Below the pieces are notes generated by a model. The model was not told where the DNA came from, did no database searches, and was given only the letters and a program-made list of their open reading frames with translations. The translations under genes and the position numbers were made by a program. DNA of 64,000 nt from Aquatica leii (lineage: Eukaryota; Arthropoda; Insecta; Coleoptera; Lampyridae): the NCBI GenBank assembly GCA_035610365.1, contig CM069436.1, forward strand, positions 63,813,505 through 63,877,504. The letters run 5' to 3'. Below are positions 45,370 to 58,974 of this stretch, piece after piece. Numbering within the stretch: the stretch's first letter is position 1; every line of letters starts with the position of its first letter.

Positions 45370-48300
45370 CTGAAACAAGCAAAAAATTGCTTTAATAAAG
45401 AAAATTACTAGAGAGCATATTTTATTAAGTTTGTTTAGCTGAGAGTTTGTAGATATCCTGGCAAGCAGCGAGCAATTTGTTCTTTTATGGCATACATTTA
45501 AATTGTACACTTCCTTCTTTAATTTAGTTTTTTTATTTTTATTTTCTATTGCGTTGTAACTTTGTTTGAGACAGTCTCACTTCATTAACAACAAAAGCTT
45601 TCAAATAATATGAAGTGTTGCTTTTAAAACACCATTGCAAGTTTTAAGACAACATTGTAGTAAAGTTTTTTTTTGTAAATAGAGCAATAAAAACTTAATG
45701 AAGTACAATACAAACTTGTACTAATTATAACAACTAACTACTTAACCATAAATGAACAGTTTGTACCTTCGATATTGCATTTGCGTAATTATTGCAAAAT
45801 ATTTAATTAGTCAAACAAATAAGCTTAATAACATAAATTAATTGTTTTGTAATTAAAATAATAGTAGACAGCTACGTTTCACTAACCATTATTGTAAGAT
45901 TAAAATAAAATTGACAAGTTTTTAAATTTAAATTTCGATAATCGAGTGAATTAAGTTTCATCATTTGTAAATTGCCCGAAACCTACTACATAGTTTACAC
46001 CATAAAGCAGTTTCAATTATGCCAGCTAAAACTTATATAGCACTTTAATTGCGTGAAGTTGTAAAACTGTGATTATTAGCTCAATCTTGCTGATCTGCAT
46101 CTTAGATTAAATTTATAATATTATGTAGGCGCATTGACGTGTAACGTTTCTGTCCCAAGTGTACTCTTCGTACTAGAAAATGTTGCGTATAATCTACTAG
46201 AATAACATTTTGACAATTAATATAATTGATTTTTGTATTAAAACACATTTAAACTTTATTTATAAAATCTTTAAAACACAATCTATAAATATATTTTTTA
46301 GGCTGACGTTAATTTAAAAAAACTTTAATTTGAGCATTAGAAAATAAGAATTTTTAATACTAATAAATAATTAGTTTAGCATAAAAAACGAAATAAAAGT
46401 TGAACTGCAAGTTTACCTATAGTCATTCCTAAATATTTTAACACAAAAAATGTTTTTTGCATTGTCCGTTTATTTTGTTTATTATATTTGATTAGATTCG
46501 AATTGTAATAAATTAACCTTGGTTTACATAATGTTATAAATACATTTTTGTGTCAAAGGCATCTACTCGGAAAACAAATTTAAATATCTAGATCAGTGCT
46601 CAAACGCAGTATTACAATCTGTCTGCTTACATCATATGGTTTGAAGCATTTAATCCACATATTCTGCAATGCATTTTAACAATAATCTGCTAACATACTA
46701 AGACTTTGCTGAGTCTGATATGTTTTACGTTAAGCACTCAAAGACAACGCAAAAAATAAGTTTTTACATACATCTAGATCTAGAATCTTATACTTTATAG
46801 TTGTTGACATTAAAATTATCAAAAAATATATAACGACTATTTTACACAACTTTTTTTTTAATTTAAAGCATTTTCTACATAATTTACATTTTCCACATAA
46901 TTTACACATAATCTACTTATTTTCTATCTATTCTAAGCGTAGAAAATAATTTTTTACATGTTTATGCTGGTCATTGTGGTATCTAAAAGTGTTTAAAATA
47001 AATATAGAGTGTCAATCAATTAAATATTTTTAATTTGTTTCTATTAAATGGCAACAGCTGAGTTATTTAAATAAAAATAATACTGGTGCTGTTTATTATT
47101 ACTTTTCTGATATTATATAACAGTTGTTAAATATATATATATATATAAAATAACAAATCAAACACTTGTTTTAGTGTTAGAGTATTTGGAGTCTATTTTA
47201 TCTTAATTTAATGCTTTCAATTCAAATATGGCATTAAATTTTGCCTAAAAACTCAGATTTTTAAAATTTAATAATTTAATCAAACATATCGTAATAATAA
47301 TCAAATAAAAAAGATAAAACACTCAATTTTTATTATTATATTATACAAATACTATCCTATACTAAAAAGAAGAAAAAGATCTTAATAAAACCAACTAATT
47401 ACGGAATACTTCAAAAATTTATTAAGTTATAAAAAAAATTGACAAACTCGGTATAGATATTTTACATCGTTTATTTTAAATTCATTTGAAAACTGTAGTT
47501 ACTGTGATAATCGTCGCTTCCTGTCGGAAGACCTAGTTTTGTCATTTCTATCTTGTTAACTGCAAAGCAAACTTAGATGCTCAGCGACGCTTTTAAAATA
47601 ATCGACTATCAAACCACTTTATTGAAAAATTCGAGTGTAAAATTCGTCGATAGTTATACGAAGAATTGCTGAGGTATGATGCTCATTTACGTTTTGCGGT
47701 TCGATTTAATTTTCTTTCATCGTTTCTAGCATTTACGACCGTACCGTAATATCACTGTAATAATCTTGTTTATCTATTTTTAGCTTTTAGGGATGATTGC
47801 ACCTTTACTAGTACTAGCAAGAGATTTTAAACCGTAAATAGCCTTTCGTTTTTTATCACCTTTTGCTGTCGAGTATGTAATGCAACTAAGGATACGTTTG
47901 TTTGTTATGACAATTAGTCTGTGTAATAGTTAACGCTCAGACTATTCAAGTTCGGGGCTTCATTTGCTCAATTATATTAAATTTATATTGTTAACGTTAA
48001 CTTTATTTTTACGGAAGTTAATTTTCAAATAAAATTATTGCTTGTTAGTTTATATATATATATACCTTGTGTTGCAAGCTAGGGGTATCTCATGGGATTT
48101 AACATGGGAAAATTGAAATTGTTTTTTTCCTGCTTCCCAAATTAAAAAATTGCAAAAATTTTGACGCAAATTTAAAGTGGCACTTAAAACGTTTCTAAAA
48201 ACAATTTTTTGATTATAATTTGATAATTAATAAATTAATTACAGGCATTTGAAATTCGAAATTTTGAAGGTTTTTCGCGCATGCGATTCAGATCGGCTAT

Positions 48301-48890
48301 CTTCGGTTTTTAAAGTAATATGGATGCTGAAACTAAATTGTAGCCCGTCAAATCAACATTATGCATTTTGTTTACAAGTTCAACATAATTTCCAGTATTG
48401 TGTTTGTCCAACTGTGACAAAAGAAAATTAGGTTTTTTGTTTAGCCTCACTTATAGAATTTACAAAAACAAAATGTTTAATAAGTCATTCGTAAACTGTC
48501 AAATTTTCGTGTTTTAATTTTTGTGTACTGCAGCATTTTTTTCCTAGATATGCAAAGTATAATCCGTTCTTTTTACAAGGGTTGACAAAGAGTTTCATAT
48601 AGTATATATATATTTACATATACGTGTTTACATATAAGTTAGTGTTTAGTTGAATTAAGTTAAGACGTTTAAATCTGTAAAATATTTTGTGACGTTAAGG
48701 ATAAGTTATTATAGAAAATAAATACAATAAAAAACAAAAATTACTTATACCTTCAGTAAAGAAAGTGAGACTAGGTAAGTACAAACAAATCGTATATAAT
48801 TCTAAATTAAAATTTGCTGATAAGTTTCATGGCCCGCATGTCTTCTTCCTTTTTGTATATTTAATATGTAACTTAATATCTAACAAGCAA
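45370..48890. other. Upstream of host exon 1; no recognised gene
   Basis: Should contain the rest of a 5' UTR intron. A slightly GC-richer stretch at 47480-47960 could hold a non-coding first exon or promoter, but no definite signal is visible. TA runs occur at 47130 and 48050. Confidence 0.4.
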
Positions 48891-50162
48891 TATCGGTGTT
48901 GAACTGCAACTTCCCATCAGGTGCTGCAACAATTAGATGTGGGTACTTCCAGTTGGAGCAACTTACATTAATCCTAAACATTCCTTCAATAAGTCAACAC
49001 GATTACAATAAAAAACCTTCAAGTCTAGAGCAAATAGTTGAAAATGTATTGATAGAGCAGTTAAAACGTGCAGGAGAAGAAGAAACCAGGGTAGCATTAG
49101 AAAATGGAAATGTCGATACCAATGGTATTCTATACATAATCGTTTTCGCTGACGGTGCTTGGTGTAAGCAATTCTATAAAACAAATTATAATGCATTGTC
49201 CGGTGTAGCGGCAATTTATGGAGAAGCTACAATAAAGGTTTTCATTTTGGTCATAAAAAATAAGTTCTGTATGTGTGCAAGATACGATAAAAAAGAGGCC
49301 AATATTCCTACTCGTTCATGCGACAAAATTGGAACGGTTTTTCAATTGCTATGGAATTGACCATTATAGTAAAAAGTTTTAACACTAGCTTTCAGATGTA
49401 CGATATTAAATATATGTATATCTATGGCTATGGTGACAGCAGTGTTACCAGAGAACTTATGGAGGAAAAACCATACGGCGCCACTACGGTAACAAAGGTA
49501 GAATGCATGAGTTATTTTTTAAGGAATCTATGCTTTAAGTTTAAAAAAAAGAGACTAAAAAGCTCTTCCACTATGGCAGTAGTACCTATCAAAGTTAGAG
49601 GAAAGTTAGAATGTAATATTATAAAATTTAGAGTTGTAATTAAAAAAGCTGCTAAGGATCGTGCCAAATCAGATCTCGTTTACACTGAGAAACAACATCA
49701 ACTGAGGAAGAATTTAACTGCAGCGATTGATGGATGCGGCTTCAAGCGAGACATCTGTTTATGTCTAAAAAAAATATTACTGCATTCATTTTCCCTTTTG
49801 CTTAACAAAAATAACTCTGCAGAATTATTTTACAACATAATAAACACATTTATTGGATGAAAAAGAGTACGTACCTTGTACAGTACGAATACTACCACTA
49901 TTCTAATAGATGCTATTCTTTCAAAGCATCGTACCAAACTCTGTGTCACTTAGCTGCTATTTCATATAATTGCAAAGAACAATTTATCGATACTATTATA
50001 AAGTTTGCAGAAAGCTCTACAAGAACATACACCAAACGTTATGTACTAAAAAGACAATTAAAGCAAGAGAAGTGTTTGGCTCATAAACGAAAACAAAGTT
50101 TCAAACCGAAAACAATTAACAACCCGGATAAGGATTATGGTGCAGTTGATGAACTATCCTAA
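48890..50162 (+). pseudogene. Mutator-like (MULE) transposase pseudogene
   Basis: Three frames read one protein. Frame 1 (48896-49315): EETRVALENGNVDTNGILYI, FADGAWCKQFYKTNYNALSG (first Asp), VKNK-like IKNKFCMCARYDKKEA. Frame 2 (49318-49856): QNWNGFSIAMELTIIVKSFN, IYGYGDSSVTRELMEEKPYG (second Asp), VECMSYFLRNLCFKF. Frame 3 (49857-50162): SYQTLCHLAAISYN, SSTRTYTKRYVLKRQLKQEK, INNPDKDYGAVDELS. The order matches the insect Mutator-like transposase domain. Frameshifts near 49315 and 49856 make it non-functional. No terminal inverted repeats identified. Confidence 0.85.
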
Positions 50163-50599
50163 GACGATATAAGCACGAGCAAAAAGTAATTAGAAAACAT
50201 CTTTACAAAAACATCAATTAATATTTTAATAATTAAGGATCGTACTAGAGGTTAACATTTGAATCCTTTGTGGCATGAACATCGACAGGTCCGAATACTG
50301 CATCCAACTTTGGTCGTATTTGTAAAATGAAAATCACCACAAAACCAGAGGCTCTAGTCTTCGTCACAATACTTTCTCTGGAAACAGTGCCATCCGCTAT
50401 GTTTAGTTAATCAATTTTTAAATACGGATTGAATTTAAAAAGGAAAAGCTATAGGTAGGCTTACTGTACTCGTTGCACCTGTCATCAAAAAAAAATTGCA
50501 ATTGCATGGAACAAAGCTTTAATAAAGCGGCGGCAAAATTATCTGCGACAAGTATAAAGTCATTTTAAATTCGATTTGTAAATTATAAACATTCATTTT

Positions 50600-51310
50600 T
50601 TAAGATTATCAGTAGAAACATGTCACATAGCATTAAAAAACCACTTATTGATGACTCTTTACAAAATTACGATTTATCAAGAATTACGTGCTTCTGACTT
50701 CTTACAGCGTGTACAGTTTTGTGAATGGTTTAATGAACATTTAAAATAACGATAACCTGTTGTATTTAACTTTACTTACGGACCAAACATGGTTTTATTT
50801 AAGTGGATATGTAAAAAACCAAAATTATTGTACAATTGTACGAATCCAATGGATCGATCTCCTTTAATGTGAAATTACAACTCTGTTAAATGTAAAAAAT
50901 TCACGAATATCAGGTACCAAAGCATTACAAGAGATAGACCCATTGAGTTCGTTTACTTCAAAGTAAATCCCTCTGTCCCGAGTATTATGAACACGTGTGT
51001 ACTTGGTCAACCAAAAAACAATTTTGTAGAAACAAAATTGCACCTTTTGAAAGTTGGTGTATGAATTGCAATGTCAAGAAGAAGGATAATTAGTTTAATA
51101 TTTTTCACAATACTGTAAAATACAGTGCATAAGAATCAGCTGCACAAAATTTAAAAGAAGAGTTAACACAACTGGAGAACAACATATTGAACATCGGTTA
51201 TAAATTTCAAATAATTGTTATTACCTACATTTATTTTAAATAAATAGGTGTTGTTTTTAATGCATTATTTAACCTTAATTCAGAGGTTACAAATGAAATT
51301 TGTCATTTAG
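50600..51310 (+). pseudogene. Tc1/Tc3-like transposase scrap
   Basis: Scattered frames give ASDFLQRVQFCEWFNEHLK, LLYLTLLTDQTWFYLSGYVK (first catalytic Asp), KLHLLKVGV and IAMSRRRIISLIFF. This order (RxxFCEWFxxH, FTDEAWFHLSGYVN, VGVWCAMSRRRIIGPIFF) matches the Tc3-like transposases common in insects and their BED/HTH relatives. Later parts are too decayed to read. It lies directly downstream of the MULE and is a separate element. Confidence 0.7.
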
Positions 51311-51319
51311 TAATTTTTT

Positions 51320-53075
51320 TAGCATATACCAAACCAAGCAATGTTAGTTGCCTAACATATATGTCACGTGGATTCCAATCATTTATAAAGTCTCTGTATT
51401 AAAATCCCCTTAATATAGAAAAAAGTAAGTTTTGGAACGAGAGTCCTTAAGCATATACGACCTGTGGTAGTTCTCGGAGGGCTTTTTCCAAACGACCCGG
51501 TGGTACTTAGTAGCCAGATAAACTGAGAAGTTTCCAGTAATATTCTGTCAAGGACAGTGATAATTACAAAATAATTTTATTGCTATGTCCGGAAAGTATT
51601 TACAACTGGCCGAGAAGCATTTACTTAGAAAATGTTATGTTTCTCAAACAAGAACAGTTGTTTATTAAAAATGCAATTAGAAAATGTACAATTATTAAAG
51701 TGTAAGTTAGTATTTCTAGTTGTATTTGTGTCGATTGAAGACGTATTTCCACGCATATTAATAATAATTTTACTGTGGTATTCCTAGTCCTAGTCCTAGT
51801 CAATATGTTAATTATGTCCTGTAATTTTAATCAATTTTTGCTCTGAAGCCTAGCCAACTGACTCACTACTGGAAACCTATTGAAATGATTTGTAAACTTC
51901 TTGGTTTTTAAATCTAAACCTATTCCTTCAGCCGATTCTTTTGTCCACAAATTTATAAAATATCACCTCACAAATATATTGTCGTACCAATTGTCACTTT
52001 CAGTTGTTTATTGGCAATTAGGCCGTTAAATGGTGTATTTGTAGCATTGAGTTATTATAAAAGAAGATAGCATAAAGCATCTATTTTTTATGTACAAAAT
52101 AGAACCATTGGACGTAGCTTAGTCTACTATCAAGATGGAAACTTTGCGAGGCCCGGATTACATAAAAATTAAAGTTTTAACATTAATCGCACATTGTAAA
52201 TTTTTCATCCGTTTGTATGTTAGTATACAAAATTAAAACAGTTTATCAAATTACCTAAAGTTATGCTTAGAAATGAACTGTAGCTGACATAATTACAATG
52301 TTGCAGACATATAATCATAATTATAAAGTTCAAATTTTGTATTGTAAACTCAAGTGTTAAGCTTGCTTCCTAAACAAAATAACATCAAAATTCAATAAAT
52401 TCACGAATCAAAATATCCCAACGGAATTAAAGATGAATGTAAATTGGAAAAGTCAAGATAAAGACCAATAAAAACCCTAAATATAAATAATTAGAATGGT
52501 TTTGATTCAAAATAAAGCACTTACGTTGAATTATAGAACGGTTTTGAATGAATCCTTTGTTAAAGTATTGAGTCACATTACGAAATTACTAAAAATGTTG
52601 AATTTAGTAAAAAATTATATCGGAAAGAAAATAAACTTACCAATAATTAGTTAGAACAAAGAAAACTTAATTTGTCTACGTTCTTACGCCATTTTTAAAA
52701 ATTCTCTTCGTTTCATAAACTCAAGACGTACCAAACCTAAAGTGGTTAAAAACGGAAGTGTTGAACAAAGGTCTATCGTCGGAAGCAATTACGACACGAC
52801 GTTGCCAAACTGAATAAAGTTAAATGCAAGATTAGTTGCATGAAATAAGCGAATGCGAATTAAATTTTAATATATTGGGTTCTAACGGGACGTTACAACA
52901 CATTCTAAAACAATAAGTTTTATTAGAAAGTGCGTTCTCTAGCACAGCGGGCTTTTGGTTGGCAAGGTTTAGAGGCCTATTCAAGCTACAAACTTTTTTG
53001 GCGCCTTTTTTGATCTTAACTTTTATTTTACGTTTATAAAATTTGTAAACAAGTTTTGGGTGAAAATCTCTTCTT
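51320..53075. other. Unassigned stretch
   Basis: Includes a small GC-richer block at 51430-51560 of unknown nature (plus frame RPVVVLGGLFPNDPVVLSSQ) and a short CCTAGT triplicate at 51781. No gene recognised. Confidence 0.35.
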
Positions 53076-53079
53076 GTAC

Positions 53080-53465
53080 CGTGACCGTTTTAACGATCAT
53101 GTTGGCTACGGTATTAAAAATAATCGTTTTGTCAATAGCTGCTCTAAATAATTGTACCGTAGTTTTTCTATACCATTACCTTAAGTTTTTTGTCCAAGAA
53201 GTTCTCCTATAACCTTGTCCACGTTTGTCTTAAATTTTGCCTTCTACTACTCCCGATGTTTTATCACATGACTCAAGTACTCCAGTTTTATTTTTTAAAT
53301 AGTTTTTATTTGTTCTAATTCTTAATTCATTTTTTCACGAAAATTATTATTGACTTTACTCAGCTAGCTTTTAGTAATCGCCGATATACCCACATATCAA
53401 ATGCATTTCAATCATTTCATGAAATCTCTGGCAAAGTCATTCAATTAACCTTAGTTAAAACGTTC
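53080..53465 (-). pseudogene. Non-LTR RT C-terminal scrap
   Basis: Read on the minus strand: LRQTWTRL, ENFLDKKLKVMV, then a segment aligning with the NQLFRAAVNKIQIVMMVANL end of the insert at 20.2 kb. At DNA level, GCTGCTCTAAATA followed by an ATT/GTxxCCGT context is shared with 20310-20323. It is a strongly decayed copy of the same family in the same orientation. Confidence 0.55.
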
Positions 53466-53469
53466 AAAA

Positions 53470-56400
53470 ATTGACGACATCCTTATTCTGACAGAGGTCT
53501 AGTAGCTAAAGAAATCAAATAAGTATTTTCTAAAAGTTTTTTTACAAAACATGTTACAAAGCAGCAACATTATTTTATATTAGTAAAAGGTGATTATTAT
53601 AGTAATTTACCAAACTTTTTTATAAAAATGATTACATATAAATTTATAGAAATCGATTTACGTAACGTCACTAAAAATAAATTGACATTTTTTTCTTAAA
53701 GAAACTTATTTTTGATCAAAATCAATTCCAAAACAATTTTATAATTGCAAAAATTACAGCTTCAAAGTTAAAAAATAATTTATGTTACAAAAAGCTGCGT
53801 TTATAGTAGAATTAGTTGAAGCATAATTATATAATTATATAATAATTACAATATTTAACATTTGGTTAAATAATAATGATGTGGCTATTTACTTATTGAT
53901 ACAATATTCAACAGTTGCAAACAAGCTAGTTTTTTGATTTCCATTTTTTATAGTAAATAAATAACTAAAAATAAGATTAGAGATTGTCAAAAAACTGTTA
54001 AAAAATAGATATGGTAAAACAAAATTACCAAACAAAACAGGTAATGAAACGAATTGTACTATTCTACTTTTTTTTACTTTTTTGATTTTTAAACGTTTGT
54101 TTAATTAATTTAAAGATTGTAAATTTGTTTAAGTATTTACGTATCAAAATTATTTTACCACTACTGTTGTCAACTTTTAAACAAATTATATATTTTTTTA
54201 AATATTAATTTGTAGAATTTTACAATCTAAAACATTTGTGTAAAAAAATTGTAAAAACAATTTTTATTTTTAGATTATTAAATCACTTTTACAAAAAAAA
54301 TTATAAAATAAAATGCCTACTAATGCAGGTCGTTATTAGATTTAGTGCGTAGCCAAATTATAAATGCATTGAATTATTATGGTAATTTTTTCTTTAAATT
54401 TATTATGAATTCACGCATACGAAAGCATAATAACATAATTCTGAAGAGCGCGTGTATTACCGTGGATTTAGTTCAGTAACTCGGTTGGAAACTTTAGAAT
54501 TATTTAATATTGAAATACTAACGTTTAGTTCACGAGTTGCTTTACTATTTATAAAAAATAGTTTAAAAGTACAGATTTATTTATCTATTAAAGTTTGGAG
54601 TAGTTGAATTAATTAATTTATTATAAGTATAAGAACGCACAATTACTTTTTAATTTACTACTGTATTATTGCCATTGTTGTAAACTAAAACATTTTTTAT
54701 GGAAAACATTAAATTGCAACAAAAAAATACATTAATTTATCAATTAGAACTAAATACATTAAAGATCTAAATCTAAATTTCTTTTAATAGATTTATACAT
54801 AGTTTGTTTTTTGTTATAAAAACCATTTTTTATAAATAATTATTAAAACAAAGTTGTAATCATTTAGGTGTTCTAAATCTGCATACATAGAAACTTTTAG
54901 ATTTTAAAATTATTTTTATTTTTGTGAAACCAGCAATACAAAGCTGTTGTCATGATTAAAATTCAGAATGGTGTACTACATATAAACTACTTTACAGGCA
55001 ACATTACATTCTGCAAAAGATCTGACAAACTGCACTTCAAACATTTAAACTAATAGCAATAGTGCACAGCCGTTGAATAATGTTCAAATAGTTTAAAACA
55101 CTATGGCGTTTATTATTTCCTACTAAAATAACTTTAAAATATAAAAGTTTGAATTGATTTTGGTGATTGTTATTTTTCAAATTGTTGCGTACACAACTTA
55201 AATAATTAAGTTAATTGTCATTATCGAAAAAATTAAAAAAATGAGATCAATAGAATCTATTAAAGTAACATTATTGTGGAACACCATCCTTGTAAATAAT
55301 TTACGATCTAAATTTGACAGAGAACACATCAAAAACAAAGAAAAAAAATCGGATACGTAATTTATTTGTTTAATGGCAATTTTAATTAATTAATATATTA
55401 GCAATAAGAAACTTGGCAAAACAATTAATTTGCTAAAAGCACAAATTTAGATTTTGTTAAAATTGAGAAGATAATTTAATGCATTGAGAGTAACGTATAT
55501 GTTCTTGTAAATCAATATTTAATTCTACGGATGTATGTGCTACATGTAGCACATCTAAATGCAGATATTAACGTAACAGTCTCTGTAATAAGTATTAATT
55601 TAATGATCCTTTTGCAAATAATTTCAACAGTATTATATAGATTACAACATGTAACGGTTTTATTCTGCATTGTGGTTTTATACAGAATCTAATTTTATGT
55701 GCTGTAGTGAAAAAACTAAAATACGTTTAATTATTCTAATGAACTGTAATATTTAATTCTAATCATTTTAAATCAGTATTTCGTTAAATACAAAACGATT
55801 CAGACTACTGTACATATAAATTTTACTTAGTCCAATTAATTTTATTTCTTACTCCTAAAGAAAAAGTTTTTTTACTGATACTCGTCTCTTAAAATACACA
55901 AAAAATGACAGCAACGGAAACCTTTTTTTTATGTACGTCTTTATATTCATCTAGATCTGGCCGTTATGTGCTTTTTGGTAACAATTTAAGCACTTATTTT
56001 CTTACTTTTATTACATTTTTCTTACGAGGGTTTTACATTAGTGTTCAGTTACATTTTGGTAAATGGGCCGGTTACATATACCCAAATATATGTAGATTAT
56101 ATATTAGCATGGTGTGCAGTAGATAATTGTTTTAAAAAATTTGATTTACTGAGTCAGCTAATCATAATTATTTTATGTTAACTTATTAGAAATTAAAAAT
56201 ACTTTTGTGCTTATTAACAATAAACTAAACTTTATTTATTTTAAAGTTTTCTAAATAAGTATGGGACTGTAGGTTTCCAATTCCAAATTTGTATTATTGT
56301 AACTTAGAAAAGTACTTTTGTTCTTTTAAATTGTCATTAAGACATTACTTTTCCAAAAATATTGTTTAAAGAAAAGTTATTAAGAACAACACCTAAGAAA

Positions 56401-57880
56401 AGTTTTCTACATGAATTATTGCTAGTCGGTTGCGTTGTTTATTTATTTTTACTACCGGCTTATTTATACTGCAAATTTTATCAGAAGCAGATTTTATCGT
56501 TTGTGACAATGCGATTAGCAATTTATACAAAAAATTCGTGTTCGATGTATAAAAAAAGTTTGTAAAAGATATTGTTTTTTGTTAAAACGAGAAAAATGAT
56601 TGGGTGATTAATGGAAAGAATATGTGTCATTAATTCAGCGTGGTTTGTCCTCAGAAATTCAACTGTTACAGCGTCTTTGTGCTGGCCACTAGCATTGTCA
56701 ATGTAAACAACAAAGATACTTTTTTTTGTTCATTCGACACAATCTAAATAACTTTTGGTAAACAACTTATTATAAATCAAACAATATACACATTTTATTA
56801 ATTAGAGATACAGTAGAACAGACTAATTAATCAAAAATAAATAAATGCAAACGATTGCTTCAAGGCTTAATTATTAAAGTTAACTAACATGTAGAGAACT
56901 GCAAGGATGCTTCTTAGTTCCTAGAATTCACAATCGCAATAATTAAAAAAGCTTTTGAAGAAAACGTCGCAAAAGATTTTTGACTATAGTAAATAATTAA
57001 AAGAAATTCAGTTTAGTAGTATTAGTTTAATTTTATTTTTTTTAAATATTTGCAATTTACTTTTTTAAAGATAAGATTTAAAAGGAATGATATTAATCAA
57101 ACCATAATGTTAAAGTTTATTTTAAAACTACAAAATTACCTCAAAATTACATTTTAATGTATGTAATTATCATTAATTTTTAAGAAAAGATTTTCATTTT
57201 TAAATGAAAACACGAGTTTTTTAATACAAATTTTTCTGATTTAATATTTTAAAAACATACCTACACATAATTAAAAAAAAATAATATAGTATAATAAAAT
57301 ATTTTTACGAAATCGTAGCTGCTTTAAATTATTTTGTCCTAATAAATCTGTTCACATTGTGGGATGTAATCTTTGAGTTAGCTTTTGGTAACAATCGATG
57401 TTACTATACTCTTATCTTAGTCATTTATTACATGTGGTATTCATTAATTTGCAAGCACAAGTTTCGATACCACTTAATTGGAGTTTTTATATTAGATTTA
57501 TATACACACATACAATCCTTAAATAATTATTTTAAGTTACTTTTAATATAATTTATTGTTAAAATTGTTTGTTTTATCAATGATTTACTAAATAAACCTT
57601 AAAAGGCGTGTTTTTAAGTTTTAATCAACCAATTAACAAAAAAAATCAAATTATCATTTGCATAACTTTGTTTATGAAATTTTCGGTTATATAAAAAAAA
57701 TATTTTGACTTAAAGTTTTCAGGTAATTAAAAGTTTTGTTATTAATAAAAAACCTGAAAACGTATTGTTATGAATTATCAGGTTTAAGATCAACAAATTT
57801 ATTAGTAATAAAAACGATAAAAAGTACGTTGTTGCTAGCGCAAATAACAATATTTCAAAAATATTTAAAAAAATGAGTGA
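53470..57880. other. Long AT-rich stretch without recognised genes
   Basis: Homopolymer-rich sequence. Frames at 55905-56126 and 56362-56565 are open for about 70 codons but look hydrophobic and low-complexity, with no family match. I see nothing to annotate. Confidence 0.5.
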
Positions 57881-57889
57881 AAAAATGAA

Positions 57890-58970
57890 TGAACGGAATA
57901 ATGAACATAGAAAAACATGATCAAATAAAAAAAAACAAATTACTCAATCTTTTTCTATTTTTAGACAAAAATAACATTTTTCAAGTTGGAAAAAGACTAG
58001 GGCATTCATTAGTACCATACAAGAAAAAATGCCCATTATTTCTAGACCCCTCAATACTCAATACTAGTCAATTCACGAATCAAGCGACACTAGCTAACAT
58101 ACGAAGAAAGTATTGAATAATAAACATGAAAAAAAAACAATTAGCATTATGACAAACAAATACATTATATTTTACACCCAAGAGTAGATTACGCAGGTCT
58201 AATTCAAATAACAGTATTCAAAGAAAAAGGACAAAAATTGTACAAAGATTACATTGCTGTATTCATATGATTTTTAAGCAGAAGAATTCATCTAAAATAG
58301 GTCAGTAGCATGACTACCGACGCATTAATGATAACTTAGAGAAGATTTACATCCAGAAGAGGTCATTGTAAGCATTTACAGTGACAATGAAACAAACTTA
58401 AACTTAAAACAACCAATTCAAGATCATATAGCAACTGATGGTACTCAGTGCCACTTCATTCATCCGATAGTATCTCACTTGCGAGGATTATGGCAACTTA
58501 ATTTTAACTTATAAAAAACTAACGACACTACTGCATCAAATTGCAACATATTTAAATTCCCCACCACTGTGTCCATTAAAAAACAATACAAATAACATTG
58601 AAGTTAAATTACTAACTCCAGCTCATTTTCTCATAGGAAAAGAAATCTTTTTTTCCTCAAGTCTAGTAACTACCTATATCATAAGCAATTTATCTTCCAG
58701 ATGGAGATTACTTTAAAAAATGAAAAAAGACTTTTTGCAATCTTGGTTTTCAGAATACTTGAATTAGTCAGAATAGTGTTACCAATGGCAGATAAACCAA
58801 GATAATCTTAAAAATGAGAAATAAAAACTTTTAAAAAAAAAAGCATAACAAACTTAAATTCATTGCCAGCTGATCCATAAGAACAATCAACTCTACAAGC
58901 AAAGACTCAAAACATCAAAGCTAACACAATTCGGAGCAACTACAAGAAACGTATTGCCAAACAAAACATT
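57890..58970 (+). pseudogene. BEL/Pao integrase remnant (third BEL copy)
   Basis: Reads FQVGKRLGHSLVPYKKKCPL (the RVGGRL-type box before integrase), RVDYAGLIQITVFKEKGQKL, YKDYIAVFI, IYSDNETNLNLKQPIQDHIA (catalytic Asp), CHFIHPIVSHLRGLWQL (Gln in place of the catalytic Glu of GGLWEA), and NSPPLCPL, LLTPAHFLIGKEIFF, the Pao-type ending. Only isolated segments are in frame; stops are frequent. RT and gag are not present to the left. Confidence 0.8.
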
Positions 58971-58974
58971 ATTA

